A stretch of 64,000 bases of DNA from Providencia burhodogranariea DSM 19968 (GTDB lineage: Bacteria > Pseudomonadota > Gammaproteobacteria > Enterobacterales > Enterobacteriaceae). Of this stretch, positions 1-9,435 are shown one piece after another. The DNA lies in contig NZ_KB233222.1 in assembly GCF_000314855.2 (NCBI RefSeq), forward strand, positions 764,889 through 828,888, written 5' to 3'. The notes under the pieces are model-generated. The model was not told where the DNA came from and did not search any database. It worked only from the letters and a program-made list of their open reading frames with translations. The translations under genes were made by a program, and so were the position numbers. Numbering within the stretch: the first letter of the stretch is position 1; each line of letters opens with the position of its first letter.

Positions 1-913
1 CTGAAGCATTTTGAGCAACATGCTGATCTTTACAATAAATGGTAACTAGGGCACCTCGTTGCACTAAGGAATAAGCGGTGGTTAAACTTGCAAGTCCTCC
101 GCCAATAATAGCAATATCAGTAGGAGTAACAGCGGGTTGACGGGAAAACCAAGGTGTCATTTTTTCGACATCTTTATCTGCTAATGTGCCAGTAAGCATT
201 TCACGCTTACAGCCAAATCCTTTTATTTTTTTGATAGTAAAGCCAGCTTCTCGTAATCCTCGCTTAACAAAACCAGCGGCAGTAAAAGTAGCAAAAGTTC
301 CCCCTTTACGAGCAAATTTCGCCATTGAAGCGAACAGCTGTTCACTCCACATCTGTGGGTTTTTTGAAGGAGCAAAGCCATCTAAAAACCAAGCATCTAT
401 CTTATTGTTTAAATTGCAATTAAGTTGGGGTAATTGTTCATTTACATCACCAAACCATAAATCGAGTATAATCGCACCATTTTTTAAGACAATGCGTTGA
501 TTACCCGGTAACGGTTGAGGCCATCGTTCACACAATAGTGTTGATAGTGAAGCAAGCTCAGGCCAATGGCTGTGGGCTGCTTTGAGGTCATCTTGGCTTA
601 GTGGATATTTTTCAAAACTAATAAAGTGTAATCGTTGGAGCTTTGCTTGCGGGTGATTAAGTCTAAACTGTTCAAAACACTGGCATAAGGTGAGAAAGTT
701 TAATCCTGTACCAAAACCTGTTTCAGCAATAACGCAGGTTTCAAATGGGTGACTCTCAAAGCGTTCTGGAAATTGATTTCCTTGTAAAAAAACGTAACGG
801 GTTTCTTCAAGCCCATCCTGATTTGAAAAATAGATATCACCAAATTCCTCTGAAATTGGCGTACCTTCATCATTCCAGCTAAGTCGGGCTGTTTGCACTA
901 CTGATTTTTTCAC
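1..913 (-). CDS. mnmC: MnmC, bifunctional tRNA wobble-uridine modification enzyme (N-terminal part only)
   Basis: This is the 5' part (304 codons) of a minus-strand gene that runs off the left edge. MnmC makes the final steps of mnm5(s2)U at the wobble position of tRNA. The C-terminal FAD domain removes the carboxymethyl group and the N-terminal domain methylates the amine with SAM. The translation shows the methyltransferase domain with a SAM-binding stretch ([11 protein letters not shown]) and the [12 protein letters not shown] motif. It then enters the FAD domain, where the dinucleotide-binding [11 protein letters not shown] is visible. The likely start is GTG at 911-913, giving [17 protein letters not shown] as in enterobacterial homologues. 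It is divergent from fabB, as is normal in Enterobacterales. Confidence 0.93.
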   Translation of the reverse strand, partial: MKKSVVQTARLSWNDEGTPISEEFGDIYFSNQDGLEETRYVFLQGNQFPERFESHPFETCVIAETGFGTGLNFLTLCQCFEQFRLNHPQAKLQRLHFISFEKYPLSQDDLKAAHSHWPELASLSTLLCERWPQPLPGNQRIVLKNGAIILDLWFGDVNEQLPQLNCNLNNKIDAWFLDGFAPSKNPQMWSEQLFASMAKFARKGGTFATFTAAGFVKRGLREAGFTIKKIKGFGCKREMLTGTLADKDVEKMTPWFSRQPAVTPTDIAIIGGGLASLTTAYSLVQRGALVTIYCKDQHVAQNAS

Positions 914-1029
914 GCTTATGCCTGCTATTGTTCAAATAATAACGGAATTTTAACGCTGAATAGGGGCTAAGGCTACCTTTGAGCAAAAATGTTATTTAGC
1001 TTGAGATAAAAAAAATACAAATATTTACC

Positions 1030-1046
1030 CTGATCGGACTTGTTCA
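1030..1046 (+). promoter_or_regulatory. Candidate FadR activator site upstream of fabB
   Basis: CTGATCGGACTTGTTCA resembles the 17-bp FadR operator and sits at the expected place upstream of fabB. In E. coli FadR activates fabB from a site at the -35 region. The site abuts the FabR-like palindrome at 1046-1063. Assignment is by pattern and by recall of the E. coli promoter; binding is inferred. Confidence 0.6.
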
Positions 1047-1068
1047 GCTTACAAGTGTAAGCTAAAGT
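1040..1068 (+). promoter_or_regulatory. fabB promoter with FabR-like palindrome in the spacer
   Basis: A possible -35 TTGTTC (1040-1045) and -10 TAAAGT (1063-1068) are 17 bp apart. The spacer is filled by the inverted repeat AGCTTACAAGTGTAAGCT (1046-1063), whose 8-bp arms match perfectly around 2 bp. This resembles the FabR operator, through which unsaturated acyl-CoA/ACP represses fabA and fabB in E. coli. A repressor here would block polymerase, while FadR next to the -35 would help it. Confidence 0.6.
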
Positions 1069-1115
1069 GACACACGTAATCCCGTAATCACATTATTAAA
1101 AACATGAGGTAATGA

Positions 1116-2330
1116 ATGAAGCGTGCAGTCATCACTGGCCTGGGTATAGTCTCCAGTATTGGTAATAACCAGGAAGAAGTACTGGCTTCTCTGAAGGAAG
1201 GTCGTTCCGGGATCACTTTCTCAGAAGAATTCAAAGAGGCGGGGCTGCGTAGCCACGTCTGGGGTAATGTAAAATTGGATACTGATGGTCTGATTGACCG
1301 TAAGATCCGTCGTTTCATGAGTGATTGCTCAGTTTATGCCTATCTTTCAATGGAACAGGCAATTAATGATGCGGGTTTAACAAACGATCAAGTTTCTAAT
1401 TTACGTACAGGTTTAGTTGTTGGTTCTGGCGGCGGTTCTCCACGTAACCAAGTTGCAGGTTCTGATGGCATGCGTGCTAAAGGCTTACGCGGTGTTGGTC
1501 CTTATATGGTTACCCGTGCAATGGGTTCTGGGATCTCTGCTTGCTTAGCAACACCATTTAAAATTAAAGGTGTTAACTACTCAATCAGCTCAGCATGTTC
1601 AACATCAGCACACTGTATCGGTCATGCAGTTGAATTAATTCAACTTGGCAAACAAGATGTCGTATTTGCCGGTGGTGGTGAAGAGTTAAGCTGGGAAATG
1701 ACGTGTGAATTCGATGCAATGGGTGCACTGTCAACCAAATATAACGACACACCAACTAAAGCATCAAGAACCTATGACACTGAGCGTGATGGTTTCGTTA
1801 TTGCTGGCGGCGGCGGTATCGTAGTTGTTGAAGAATTAGAGCACGCATTAGCGCGTGGTGCACATATTTATGCTGAAATCGTTGGCTATGGTGCAACGTC
1901 TGATGGCGCTGATATGGTCGCTCCTTCTGGTGAAGGCGCAGTACGTTGTATGCAAATGGCAATGCAAGGTATTGAAGGTGATATTGATTACATCAATACG
2001 CATGGTACTTCTACGCCAGTGGGTGATACTAAAGAACTGGAAGCTATCCAAGAAGTCTTTGGTGGCCATTCACCAGCTATATCTGCAACTAAAGCAATGA
2101 GCGGCCACTCATTAGGAGCAGCTGGTGTTCACGAAGCGATTTATAGCTTATTAATGTTAGAGCATGGTTTTATCGCACCAAGCATTAACGTTGAAAACTT
2201 AGATCCTAAAGCGGCTGGACTAAATATCATCACAAAACCAACGGAACAAGCATTAGAGACTGTTATGTCTAACAGTTTCGGTTTTGGTGGTACGAATGCA
2301 ACCTTAGTTATGAGTAAATATAAAGCATAA
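1116..2330 (+). CDS. fabB: Beta-ketoacyl-ACP synthase I (FabB)
   Basis: KAS I condenses malonyl-ACP with acyl-ACP and is needed for elongation of unsaturated fatty acids in the cytoplasm. The 404-residue length is normal. The thiolase-fold Cys-His-His set is visible: the nucleophilic Cys in [14 protein letters not shown] near residue 161, the first His in [11 protein letters not shown], and the second in [12 protein letters not shown]. The C-terminal glycine-rich [13 protein letters not shown] is also present. A ribosome site (TGAGGT) lies about 8 bases before the ATG. It is transcribed alone from a promoter carrying FadR- and FabR-like sites and is followed by a hairpin at 2339-2372. Confidence 0.98.
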   Translation: MKRAVITGLGIVSSIGNNQEEVLASLKEGRSGITFSEEFKEAGLRSHVWGNVKLDTDGLIDRKIRRFMSDCSVYAYLSMEQAINDAGLTNDQVSNLRTGLVVGSGGGSPRNQVAGSDGMRAKGLRGVGPYMVTRAMGSGISACLATPFKIKGVNYSISSACSTSAHCIGHAVELIQLGKQDVVFAGGGEELSWEMTCEFDAMGALSTKYNDTPTKASRTYDTERDGFVIAGGGGIVVVEELEHALARGAHIYAEIVGYGATSDGADMVAPSGEGAVRCMQMAMQGIEGDIDYINTHGTSTPVGDTKELEAIQEVFGGHSPAISATKAMSGHSLGAAGVHEAIYSLLMLEHGFIAPSINVENLDPKAAGLNIITKPTEQALETVMSNSFGFGGTNATLVMSKYKA

Positions 2331-2338
2331 CTTCGCAT

Positions 2339-2384
2339 GCCCTCAATAGTCGGTTATCCAGCTGTTGAGGGCTATTTCATTTTT
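2339..2384 (+). terminator. Terminator-like hairpin after fabB
   Basis: GCCCTCAA (2339-2346) pairs with TTGAGGGC (2365-2372), and a T-rich stretch ending in TTTTT follows. It begins 9 bases after the fabB stop codon. Confidence 0.6.
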
Positions 2385-2440
2385 GAAGTACATTTCATGA
2401 TGTCACTTGCGGTAGTTTTTAAGTGAAAGATTGAGTTATT

Positions 2441-3301
2441 TCACAAGTAACTCCCAAAATACTCAGCGACTTTTTCTTCATCTATTTTTAAAATCCCTTT
2501 CCATCCAGCCCAAGGCATCTCCATATCAGAACGTCCTTTCGTATTATTTAGTTTATTTTCTTCACTAGCGATATCACCAAAATCAGTCCAATTATCTAAT
2601 GATAAGGGAACAAATTGGTTTGGAATGACACCAATTAATGCTAAAGAGTCCAATATTCCTCTTTGGGTATATTTATTTCCTGATATTAGCTTTGATTCAG
2701 TTAATCGTTTTTCAAAACGTCCCGGAGTTTCATTTTCTGGTGCGAAGCGTAATAGATCCAATAATTGATTGAACACAGCTTTATCATTATCTGTAGGTAT
2801 TACTGGCTCGACTGTAGCGAGGTGTTTTAGATTTAAATAAGCGTAAGAGGCATTACTGGTATAAGAGTTTCCATAATATAAGCAGTATTGAAAATAACTA
2901 TCGTTAATATGCTTTGTTTTATCGTGATCGCTACAAACCCAGCAGCAAGCCAATTGAGGTTTTTCTTGATAATCATGTAATGGCAGATTGTGTAGTTTAT
3001 GAAAGGCACTTAGAACTGAACGGCCGCGAAGGTAGCTTCCTCCCACACCAGCAATGAAGGTATCTAAGCAACGCTGACGAGTTAAAGATGTGTTTTCTTT
3101 CAAGCTCTGTAATTTATCCATAATCTCAACATGACTGCCGAAGCATTCAATTGCATTAAGTTGCCAATCAATTTGTGATAATGCATCCAATTCTTTTATC
3201 GAAAGTGCATCAGCCTTGTAGAGAGAGACTTCACGTTGACCATCATATTGGCTATTTTCATGTTTATATAACTTTCGTAAAATTCGCATAACTTTTTGCA
3301 C
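2441..3301 (-). CDS. Hypothetical protein, unrecognised family
   Basis: I do not recognise this protein. The open frame extends to an ATG at 3454 (337 aa), but that would overlap the divergent gene at 3411 and adds a 50-residue N-terminus that looks unlike coding sequence. I prefer GTG at 3301 (286 aa), which has an AAAAGG-like ribosome site; ATG at 3289 is another option. No signal peptide or membrane segment is evident, so it is probably cytoplasmic. A Cys/His cluster (ACCWVCSDHDKTKH) in the middle could bind metal or be structural. The C-terminus is rich in Trp and acidic residues (MPWAGWKG). It sits in an accessory segment between fabB and pdxB. Confidence 0.6.
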   Translation of the reverse strand: MQKVMRILRKLYKHENSQYDGQREVSLYKADALSIKELDALSQIDWQLNAIECFGSHVEIMDKLQSLKENTSLTRQRCLDTFIAGVGGSYLRGRSVLSAFHKLHNLPLHDYQEKPQLACCWVCSDHDKTKHINDSYFQYCLYYGNSYTSNASYAYLNLKHLATVEPVIPTDNDKAVFNQLLDLLRFAPENETPGRFEKRLTESKLISGNKYTQRGILDSLALIGVIPNQFVPLSLDNWTDFGDIASEENKLNNTKGRSDMEMPWAGWKGILKIDEEKVAEYFGSYL

Positions 3302-3410
3302 TGTAGTAACCTTTTTTATTTTTGCGACTTGAAGTGTGGGGGCTATAAACGGTACTCTTCTTATCATTAAAAATGATGGATATAACAAATAGCCTCTAGG
3401 ATAACTCCAC

Positions 3411-3932
3411 ATGATAGAACCGGTTAGTGTCACACTAGATCGTAAGGAATACATACGTTTTAATAATTATTGTTACAAAAATAATTATTTTTGTGAAAAT
3501 AAATTTTGGAATACGCAGTTGATTGTTATGGTTGCTGTTTTTGTGATTGCTTTTGTTATTGCCTTCAATCTTCTCAATATTACACTTTCACAAATCATTG
3601 TTGCTTTTATTATCGCATTATTTTTGTTTTTGCTTATCGCAGCTCGGATATTACAAACTTTCAGCCGAGCAATACCTGATGAGGGTAGTTACCTCCTGTG
3701 TGAAAAAGAATATCATTTTGATGAGTCCGGACTTCACGAAACCAGTCAATATGGTGTTTCGTTGATAAAGTGGGAATCATTCAAACATATAAAAACAGAT
3801 GGTGACTTACTGTATCTTTTTCTCGATCGCGTTTACGCAATTATCATTCCAGCACGCTGTTTTGCTTCAACTGAAGACAGTCAATACTTTGTTGAAATGC
3901 TTAAGGAAAAATCGATTAATCGAGTTGAATAA
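3411..3932 (+). CDS. YcxB-like membrane protein
   Basis: This 173-residue protein has two adjacent hydrophobic segments (about residues 41-80), then a soluble C-terminal domain. That domain contains the pattern YHFDESGLHETSQYG...IKWESFKHI...YLFLDR...IIPARCF, typical of the YcxB-like C-terminal domain found in many bacterial inner-membrane proteins of unknown function. The N-terminus (VTLDRKEYIRFNNY) also resembles this family. It is divergent from the hypothetical gene at 2441-3301 with about 110 bp between the preferred starts. Function is unknown. Confidence 0.75.
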   Translation: MIEPVSVTLDRKEYIRFNNYCYKNNYFCENKFWNTQLIVMVAVFVIAFVIAFNLLNITLSQIIVAFIIALFLFLLIAARILQTFSRAIPDEGSYLLCEKEYHFDESGLHETSQYGVSLIKWESFKHIKTDGDLLYLFLDRVYAIIIPARCFASTEDSQYFVEMLKEKSINRVE

Positions 3933-4083
3933 ATCATTTTCTACACTGCATTTTGTATGGATTTATTCACGCTAATTAATGATATTAAATTAACTAACGT
4001 ATATGCAAATTCTATATCCTGAGTCTTTGGGTAGGTTCTCGGGATTGTTTTGTTCAACGGAGACATGCGTAGTGAATCAAATT

Positions 4084-4536
4084 TTAATCACTTCCGCCAG
4101 AGTCTCCCCCTCCAGAATCACAGGATGAACTACTATCAGCATTATCATCGCAACTGTTAAAACGATGCTCATTATCAGAAAACGATGAGGAATCTGAGTA
4201 TATTACGGGTGAATGGGAGTGGCTATTTGATGATGAAAAGTGTGTCTGTGAACTGAAAATATTTCTTTTTATTTCCAGGATCTTAGACTTTCCCGCCTCC
4301 CTACCAATCGTAATCATGCTGACATTCTTGGTGATGCGTAAAATTAAAGCACCATTACATAAGAGTGAAATTTTACCTACTGCTTTGACGAATAGATATC
4401 CATTTTGGTTATAGGTTAATGTTACAGGGTATTGGCTGTTAATTTGGTACACATCATTAAACGAATTGACGAATTGATTATAAGTAAGCGAGTTGGAGCG
4501 CCATGCGAATAATTTTTGGAAAAGCCGAGTAATCAT
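4084..4536 (-). CDS. Hypothetical protein with Ser/Asp/Gly-rich C-terminus
   Basis: The family is not recognised. The 150-residue frame has an N-terminal half of mixed beta-strand character (QYPVTLTYNQNGYLFVKAVGKISLLCNGALIL). From about residue 95 it becomes a low-complexity tail rich in Ser, Asp, His and Gly, ending CDSGGGDSGGSD. Such tails are usually disordered. No signal peptide is obvious. It lies alone between the YcxB-like gene and an intergenic stretch. Codon use is AT-rich. It could be a small accessory gene; confidence that it is expressed is moderate. Confidence 0.5.
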   Translation of the reverse strand: MITRLFQKLFAWRSNSLTYNQFVNSFNDVYQINSQYPVTLTYNQNGYLFVKAVGKISLLCNGALILRITKNVSMITIGREAGKSKILEIKRNIFSSQTHFSSSNSHSHSPVIYSDSSSFSDNEHRFNSCDDNADSSSSCDSGGGDSGGSD

Positions 4537-5019
4537 ACAGAGAAATCAATCCATTGTTAAAATTCACAAACCATAACCTAAATATAAAAATAAACAGTAA
4601 ATTATCATATAGAAATTGTCTGATTATTAAATAACTCGATTCCTAAGAGACTATTTTTGGATAAATAGAAAGAAACAGAAAATAAAAAACACCTTAAATT
4701 TAAGTTGCTCGGGATTAGAACTGATACTCGTGAATGATATTACTTTGGATTACAGTACTGAATTACAACGACTTAAAGGCTAAGAGTTAGGGTAATTTTG
4801 AGTGCGGATAAGATTTCAAATCAGTGGGACAGCAGTGCCATTGAATAAATAACATTATTCTAAATTGATAAGAAACTCTGAGGATAATATTTGTTAGGTT
4901 TAAACAATGATAATCATGTGGTCGAAAGATATCAACAAAGTGGGAAGGATGTCGAATAAACATAGCCCCACAAAAGTGGGGCATATGAATTACGACATTG
5001 CATTGCTTGAAAACTAATT
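4537..5019. other. Intergenic AT-rich stretch, no convincing gene
   Basis: About 480 bp with no supported coding frame; a 65-codon minus-strand frame here lacks family features. The only clear structure is the hairpin at 4965-4982, downstream of the DMT transporter gene. Confidence 0.5.
4965..4982 (-). terminator. Hairpin downstream of the DMT transporter gene
   Basis: GCCCCAC (4965-4971) and GTGGGGC (4976-4982) form a perfect 7-bp GC-rich stem with an AAAA loop. It lies 37 bp beyond the stop of the minus-strand transporter gene. The following T tract is weak (TATGTTTATT on the minus strand), so this is a possible rather than a certain intrinsic terminator. Confidence 0.45.
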
Positions 5020-5955
5020 TTATGGGCAGTTATCATTTAAGCAATCTTTTTCCTGCTTAATTTTCTTTTTACTTTTAAATAGTTCGGTGAGTGGGATACG
5101 CAACTGCTGAGCTAACATAACACCGAGTAAAACGATACCACCGCCAATCAGATGATAACTTTTTAATTCTTCACCTAAGGCGAAAATGGCGATAATGGCA
5201 GTAAATACTGGCGCTAAGTTCATAAAGATAGAGGTCGTATTTGCACCTAAACGCATTACCCCTTGGATCCACAACGCAGGCGCGATGATAGAGGCTGCGA
5301 TACCTGCGAATACCACTAGGCCGATATTATGGCTATTAAGTGATACATCATTCGCTAACACAAAGTTAGGTACTAATAAAATCACACCAAAGAAGATCTG
5401 CACATAGAGTGAGTCCCAACTTGATAGTTGAATGCCCCAGCGTTTTGTTAACACACCATACAATGCATAAGCTGCTGAAGCGATTAACATTAAGAGCTCA
5501 CCTGTTCCCAATCCTTGAGATAACAAGGTGGCAGGATTGCCTTGACTCACCAGCCAAACAAGACCGACGAGTGATAATAGAGTGCCTATCACAATGCCGA
5601 CGGTTGGGATGACTCGTAAAACAAAGATACTAATCACAACAGTAAGTAATGGAATGAGTGAGTTCATTATCCCCATAAAGGTGGCACTAACTGTGTGTGC
5701 GGCATAGTAGGCCAAACTTTGATAGATCATCATGCCGAGTGCACCTAAAATCGCAAGTCGCCACCAATGTTGTTTCACAATTTTCCAGTGTCTTAAGACA
5801 GAGCGAAGTACAAAAGGTGTCATGACGATAAAAGCAAGAGCCCAGCGATAAAAAGAAATTGCCGCTGGATCAATCGCGGTTGAAGCCGCTTTGTTAACAA
5901 TGGCATTAATTGACCAAAGTAAAACCGCAATAAGCGGGAATAATAGATTTTTCAT
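5020..5955 (-). CDS. DMT-superfamily EamA transporter
   Basis: This 311-residue integral inner-membrane protein has about ten hydrophobic segments arranged as two EamA repeats, each roughly 140 residues. It starts MKNLLFPLIAVLLWSINAI and ends in a basic cytoplasmic tail (FKSKKKIKQEKD). EamA proteins usually export or exchange amino acids or other metabolites; the substrate cannot be read from the sequence. It is divergent from the AraC-type gene at 6055, with a 99-bp shared promoter region. That arrangement suggests the regulator controls it. Confidence 0.88.
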   Translation of the reverse strand: MKNLLFPLIAVLLWSINAIVNKAASTAIDPAAISFYRWALAFIVMTPFVLRSVLRHWKIVKQHWWRLAILGALGMMIYQSLAYYAAHTVSATFMGIMNSLIPLLTVVISIFVLRVIPTVGIVIGTLLSLVGLVWLVSQGNPATLLSQGLGTGELLMLIASAAYALYGVLTKRWGIQLSSWDSLYVQIFFGVILLVPNFVLANDVSLNSHNIGLVVFAGIAASIIAPALWIQGVMRLGANTTSIFMNLAPVFTAIIAIFALGEELKSYHLIGGGIVLLGVMLAQQLRIPLTELFKSKKKIKQEKDCLNDNCP

Positions 5956-6054
5956 TAAAAGCCTTCTCCCTAATGAGTCGGGCTAGTATACATCTGTCAG
6001 GTTTTTTAGATATACTGATAATCAGACATTCGATAACGGTATTCAGACAACTTT

Positions 6055-6852
6055 ATGATGAAAGAGCGAAAAGTATCAGGATGGCAGATTAGTGAATGCA
6101 ATGTGATTGAACCTGCCTTTATTGCCTTACGCCATGAACAGATAGATACACAGACAGAATATAAGTCTCATGCTCATCCTTTTGGGCAATTGTTATATGT
6201 GGTATGTGGAATTATGGAAATGGAAGTGGAGGGGAAGCATTACCTTGCACCTCCTGAATTTTGTATTTGGATCCCCGCGAATACTCTACATGCAAGCTTT
6301 AATAAGCAAAGCGTTAAATTTCGTATTATCGATTTCGCACAGAGCTTTAGTGAAAAATTAGCACCCCAAGCGTGCGTGATAAAGCTTAGTACTATTTTTC
6401 AAACTATTATGGCCGACCTTTATCAACGGGGGATTTCAGAGCCACAGACTGATGAAGACAAGCGTTTAGCTAATGTTTTAATCGATCAATTTGCCATTTC
6501 ACCTTGCCAAGATACTTATCTTCCTACTACGAAAGATAAATTTTTGGCACCGATTATAGAGGCACTACAAAAAGATCCGGCTAATAACTCAACATTAGCA
6601 GAATGGGCAAAGCGTAATTACACCTCAGAGCGAACGCTTTCGCGTCGTTGCCAGCATGAACTTGGCATGTCATTTAGCGAATGGCGCCAACGGCTTCGTT
6701 ATTTACATGCTGTTGCTGCGTTGGAAAAAGGTAAAAGTGTTCATGAAGTCGCATTTGATGTTGGGTACAGCTCGGCATCCGCGTTTATCGCCATGTTTCA
6801 ACAAATATCAGGCGTTACGCCAGATCGCTTTCGCTTGAAAGAAGATCTATAG
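6055..6852 (+). CDS. AraC-family transcriptional regulator with N-terminal cupin
   Basis: The 265-residue protein has an N-terminal cupin-like sensor region (about residues 35-95; SHAHPFGQLLYV and PPEFCIWIPANTLHAS). The C-terminal AraC-type double helix-turn-helix spans about residues 165-260. Its first helix set contains TLAEWAKRNYTSERTLSRRCQHELG. The second contains VHEVAFDVGYSSASAFIAMFQ, followed by the family signature GVTPDRFR. It is divergent from the EamA transporter gene and probably regulates it; the inducer is unknown. Two ATGs are adjacent (6055 and 6058); the first is taken. Confidence 0.88.
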   Translation: MMKERKVSGWQISECNVIEPAFIALRHEQIDTQTEYKSHAHPFGQLLYVVCGIMEMEVEGKHYLAPPEFCIWIPANTLHASFNKQSVKFRIIDFAQSFSEKLAPQACVIKLSTIFQTIMADLYQRGISEPQTDEDKRLANVLIDQFAISPCQDTYLPTTKDKFLAPIIEALQKDPANNSTLAEWAKRNYTSERTLSRRCQHELGMSFSEWRQRLRYLHAVAALEKGKSVHEVAFDVGYSSASAFIAMFQQISGVTPDRFRLKEDL

Positions 6853-7004
6853 CCTAAATAATTCATCAGTGCGTAGCCGAGTCAGGTTCATAAACTAAAT
6901 GCCTTGAAGTATCACAGAGATAAATGAAGATTTAAGCGTTAATAGCGCATAGGCAACAGAGTTGTAACGTGGCAAAATAAGCGAAAATATATGTCATACC
7001 TCAA

Positions 7005-7039
7005 GCTGCCAACATGCATCTTGAATTATTTTGTGTGTA
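7005..7039. repeat. Partial dispersed intergenic motif (AATAATTC-AGTTGC type)
   Basis: Read on the minus strand, this resembles the element TACCCAAAATAATTCAAGTTGC seen between genes in many enterobacteria. The copy here is degenerate. A second, better copy lies at 59361-59396. It explains why the reading frame ahead of pdxB looks open but is not coding. Confidence 0.35.
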
Positions 7040-7094
7040 CATACAGCAATTTATTCATCTATTTAAGATTGATAATGATATCGAGGCGATTCAA

Positions 7095-8225
7095 GTGAAA
7101 ATTCTGGTTGATGAAAATATGCCATATGCCCAGCAATTGTTTAGCAAATTGGGTGAAGTCAAAGCAGTACCAGGGCGTCCTGTTCCTGAAGCCGAACTCG
7201 TTGATGCAGATGCATTAATGGTGCGATCAATCACAAAAGTTAACAATGCATTATTGTCCAAGACGCCAGTTAAATTTGTGGGAACAGCGACAGCGGGCTT
7301 TGATCATGTTGATACAGCATGGCTTGATGAAGCAAATATCGGATTTTCTTCAGCACCGGGTTGTAATGCCATCGCGGTGGTTGAATATGTCTTTTCTGCA
7401 TTACTGATGCTAGCTGAGCGCGACTGTTTCGACTTGCGGAGCAAAACAGTGGGTATTGTTGGTGTGGGAAATGTCGGTGGGCGCTTAGCTGATCGATTAT
7501 CTGCTTGGGGAGTTAAAACCTTATTATGTGATCCACCACGCGCAGCAAAAGGTGATAAAGAGGACTTCTTACCATTAGAAACGCTATTAGCTGAGGCCGA
7601 TGTACTGACATTCCATACACCACTTAACATGACAGGCATAGAGCAAACATTCCATATGATGGATGTTTCACGTCTTGAAAGTCTGCGCGAAGGAACGATC
7701 TTAATCAACGCAAGTCGTGGTGAAGTGGTTGATAACCAAGCATTATTAAATTTATTGAAACAAGGTAAAAAACTGAGTGTTATCTTAGATGTGTGGGAGC
7801 CAGAACCCGGTTTAGATACGACATTATTGCAGTATGTCGATATTGGTACGCCGCACATTGCAGGTTATACCCTAGAAGGAAAAGCGCGTGGAACGACGCA
7901 GGTCTATGAAGCGTATTGTCAATTTTTAGGTCAACCACAAAGCGTGGAATTATCATCTTTGCTACCAGCCCCCGAAATAAGCGCCATCGCTGTTAAGGGA
8001 AAATTAACACAAAGTCAGCTCAAAAGGCTGGTTCATCTAGTGTATGATGTGCGTCGTGATGATGCGGCATTGCGTGAAGTTGCCGCAATCCCCGGTGAAT
8101 TTGACAAATTACGCAAACACTATCAAGAACGCCGTGAATGGTCGTCCCTTGAGGTAAGCTGTGATGATGCACAAGTCGCTGCTCAACTGAACTTACTAGG
8201 TTTTAATGCAAATTTAGTTAAATAA
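7095..8225 (+). CDS. pdxB: Erythronate-4-phosphate dehydrogenase (PdxB)
   Basis: PdxB oxidises 4-phospho-D-erythronate in the de novo pyridoxal 5'-phosphate pathway. I chose GTG at 7095, giving [16 protein letters not shown] (376 aa; E. coli has 378) with a GAGGCG ribosome site. An upstream ATG at 7014 is open in frame but reads through a repeat-like intergenic sequence. Visible features are the D-2-hydroxyacid dehydrogenase Rossmann motif [16 protein letters not shown], the [10 protein letters not shown] segment and the catalytic His in [16 protein letters not shown]. The C-terminal dimerisation domain ([10 protein letters not shown]) is also present. It precedes usg and truA, as in E. coli. 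Confidence 0.97.
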   Translation: MKILVDENMPYAQQLFSKLGEVKAVPGRPVPEAELVDADALMVRSITKVNNALLSKTPVKFVGTATAGFDHVDTAWLDEANIGFSSAPGCNAIAVVEYVFSALLMLAERDCFDLRSKTVGIVGVGNVGGRLADRLSAWGVKTLLCDPPRAAKGDKEDFLPLETLLAEADVLTFHTPLNMTGIEQTFHMMDVSRLESLREGTILINASRGEVVDNQALLNLLKQGKKLSVILDVWEPEPGLDTTLLQYVDIGTPHIAGYTLEGKARGTTQVYEAYCQFLGQPQSVELSSLLPAPEISAIAVKGKLTQSQLKRLVHLVYDVRRDDAALREVAAIPGEFDKLRKHYQERREWSSLEVSCDDAQVAAQLNLLGFNANLVK

Positions 8226-8424
8226 TATTAGATGGGTATAGACCCACAATAATCTGAGTTGCATGCAGATGACAATCGATACTTTTCCGCTGGAAAAACT
8301 GGTAAGTGCAGCGGATCCTGTAAGTGGAGCTATAGGTTTCGCCTGCGTGCGCTACCAACTGACAACGTAGTCTTTATGGTGAGCTACTAATCTCATTTAA
8401 TCGTTTATTTTTGGAGAAACAGTA

Positions 8425-9435
8425 ATGACTGAAGGTTGGAATATTGCGTTATTAGGCGCAACCGGTTCTGTCGGTGAAGCGATTTTAGCACTATTGCATG
8501 AACGCGAATTCCCAGTTGGTGAATTGTACTTATTAGCTAGTGAGCGAACTGCTGGGGAGAGCATTCGTTTCAATGGTAAAAGTTATCAGGTACAAAATGT
8601 AGTCGATTTTGATTGGTCACAAGCACAAATAGCTTTTTTTGCTGCTGGTGAAGAAGCGAGTCTACAATATGCAGAACAAGCGGCACAAGATGGCTGTATT
8701 GTAATTGATAACAGCGGTGTCTTTGCTCTTGATCCAGACGTACCGTTGGTTGTACCTACTGTTAACTCGCATGTTTTAGCTGATTATCGCAACCGTAATA
8801 TCATTGCGTTAGCAGATAGCTATGTGAGCCAGTTACTCAGTGCGACTAAACCATTAGTTGATGCGGCAGGATTAGCGCGTATTACATTGACCAATATGTT
8901 ATCTGTTTCCGCTCATGGTAAAGCAGCGATTGATGAATTAGCAGGGCAAAGTGCGCGCTTGCTTAATGGGATCCCAGCTGAAGAAGGGCGCTTTAGCAAG
9001 CAACTAGCGTTTAACATGTTACCATTATTGGCTGATTTTGAAGGCAACGTGCAACAAGAGCGCCGTTTAGTAGAGCAAGTTCGCAAAATCTTACAAGATG
9101 AAGGGTTGCCTGTTGCTGTCAGTTTTATTCAGTCACCAGTTTTCTATGGCAATGCGCAAGTTGTTTATCTCGAAACATTACGCCCAATTGGAGCAGAAGA
9201 AGCTCGAGATGAACTGGAACGTTGTGACGATATTCAGGTCTCAGAAGAGGGTGATTATCCTACTCAGGTCACTGATGCATCAGGAAATGATCACTTGAGT
9301 ATTGGTTGTATTCGCAACGATTATGGTATCCCTGAAATTTTACAATTTTGGTCCGTTGCCGATAATGTACGTTTCGGTGGCGCATTGATGGCAGTCGAAA
9401 CGGCTGAAAAATTGGCTCAGGAGCTGTTTTACTGA
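8425..9435 (+). CDS. usg: USG-1, aspartate-semialdehyde dehydrogenase-like protein
   Basis: This is a 336-residue homologue of aspartate-semialdehyde dehydrogenase, close to the E. coli Usg length. The N-terminal nucleotide-binding motif ([17 protein letters not shown]) and the fold are kept. At the place of the Asn-Cys-x-Thr active site the protein reads [11 protein letters not shown], so the catalytic Cys is missing. It therefore probably does not carry out the Asd reaction. Its stop overlaps the truA ATG by one base, as part of the pdxB-usg-truA cluster. Function is unknown even in E. coli. Confidence 0.93.
   Translation: MTEGWNIALLGATGSVGEAILALLHEREFPVGELYLLASERTAGESIRFNGKSYQVQNVVDFDWSQAQIAFFAAGEEASLQYAEQAAQDGCIVIDNSGVFALDPDVPLVVPTVNSHVLADYRNRNIIALADSYVSQLLSATKPLVDAAGLARITLTNMLSVSAHGKAAIDELAGQSARLLNGIPAEEGRFSKQLAFNMLPLLADFEGNVQQERRLVEQVRKILQDEGLPVAVSFIQSPVFYGNAQVVYLETLRPIGAEEARDELERCDDIQVSEEGDYPTQVTDASGNDHLSIGCIRNDYGIPEILQFWSVADNVRFGGALMAVETAEKLAQELFY

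Noticed and set aside
186-500. 104-codon plus-strand frame
   Set aside because: It is antisense to mnmC, whose protein sequence is clearly recognisable on the minus strand.
3302-3454. N-terminal extension of the hypothetical minus-strand gene to ATG 3454
   Set aside because: It would overlap the divergent YcxB-like gene and has no ribosome site; GTG 3301 is preferred.
4787-4984. 65-codon minus-strand frame
   Set aside because: It overlaps a terminator-like hairpin and has no ribosome site or family features.
7014-7094. 27-residue N-terminal extension of PdxB from an upstream ATG
   Set aside because: It reads through a repeat-like intergenic sequence and is absent from known PdxB; GTG at 7095 has a ribosome site and gives the usual length.
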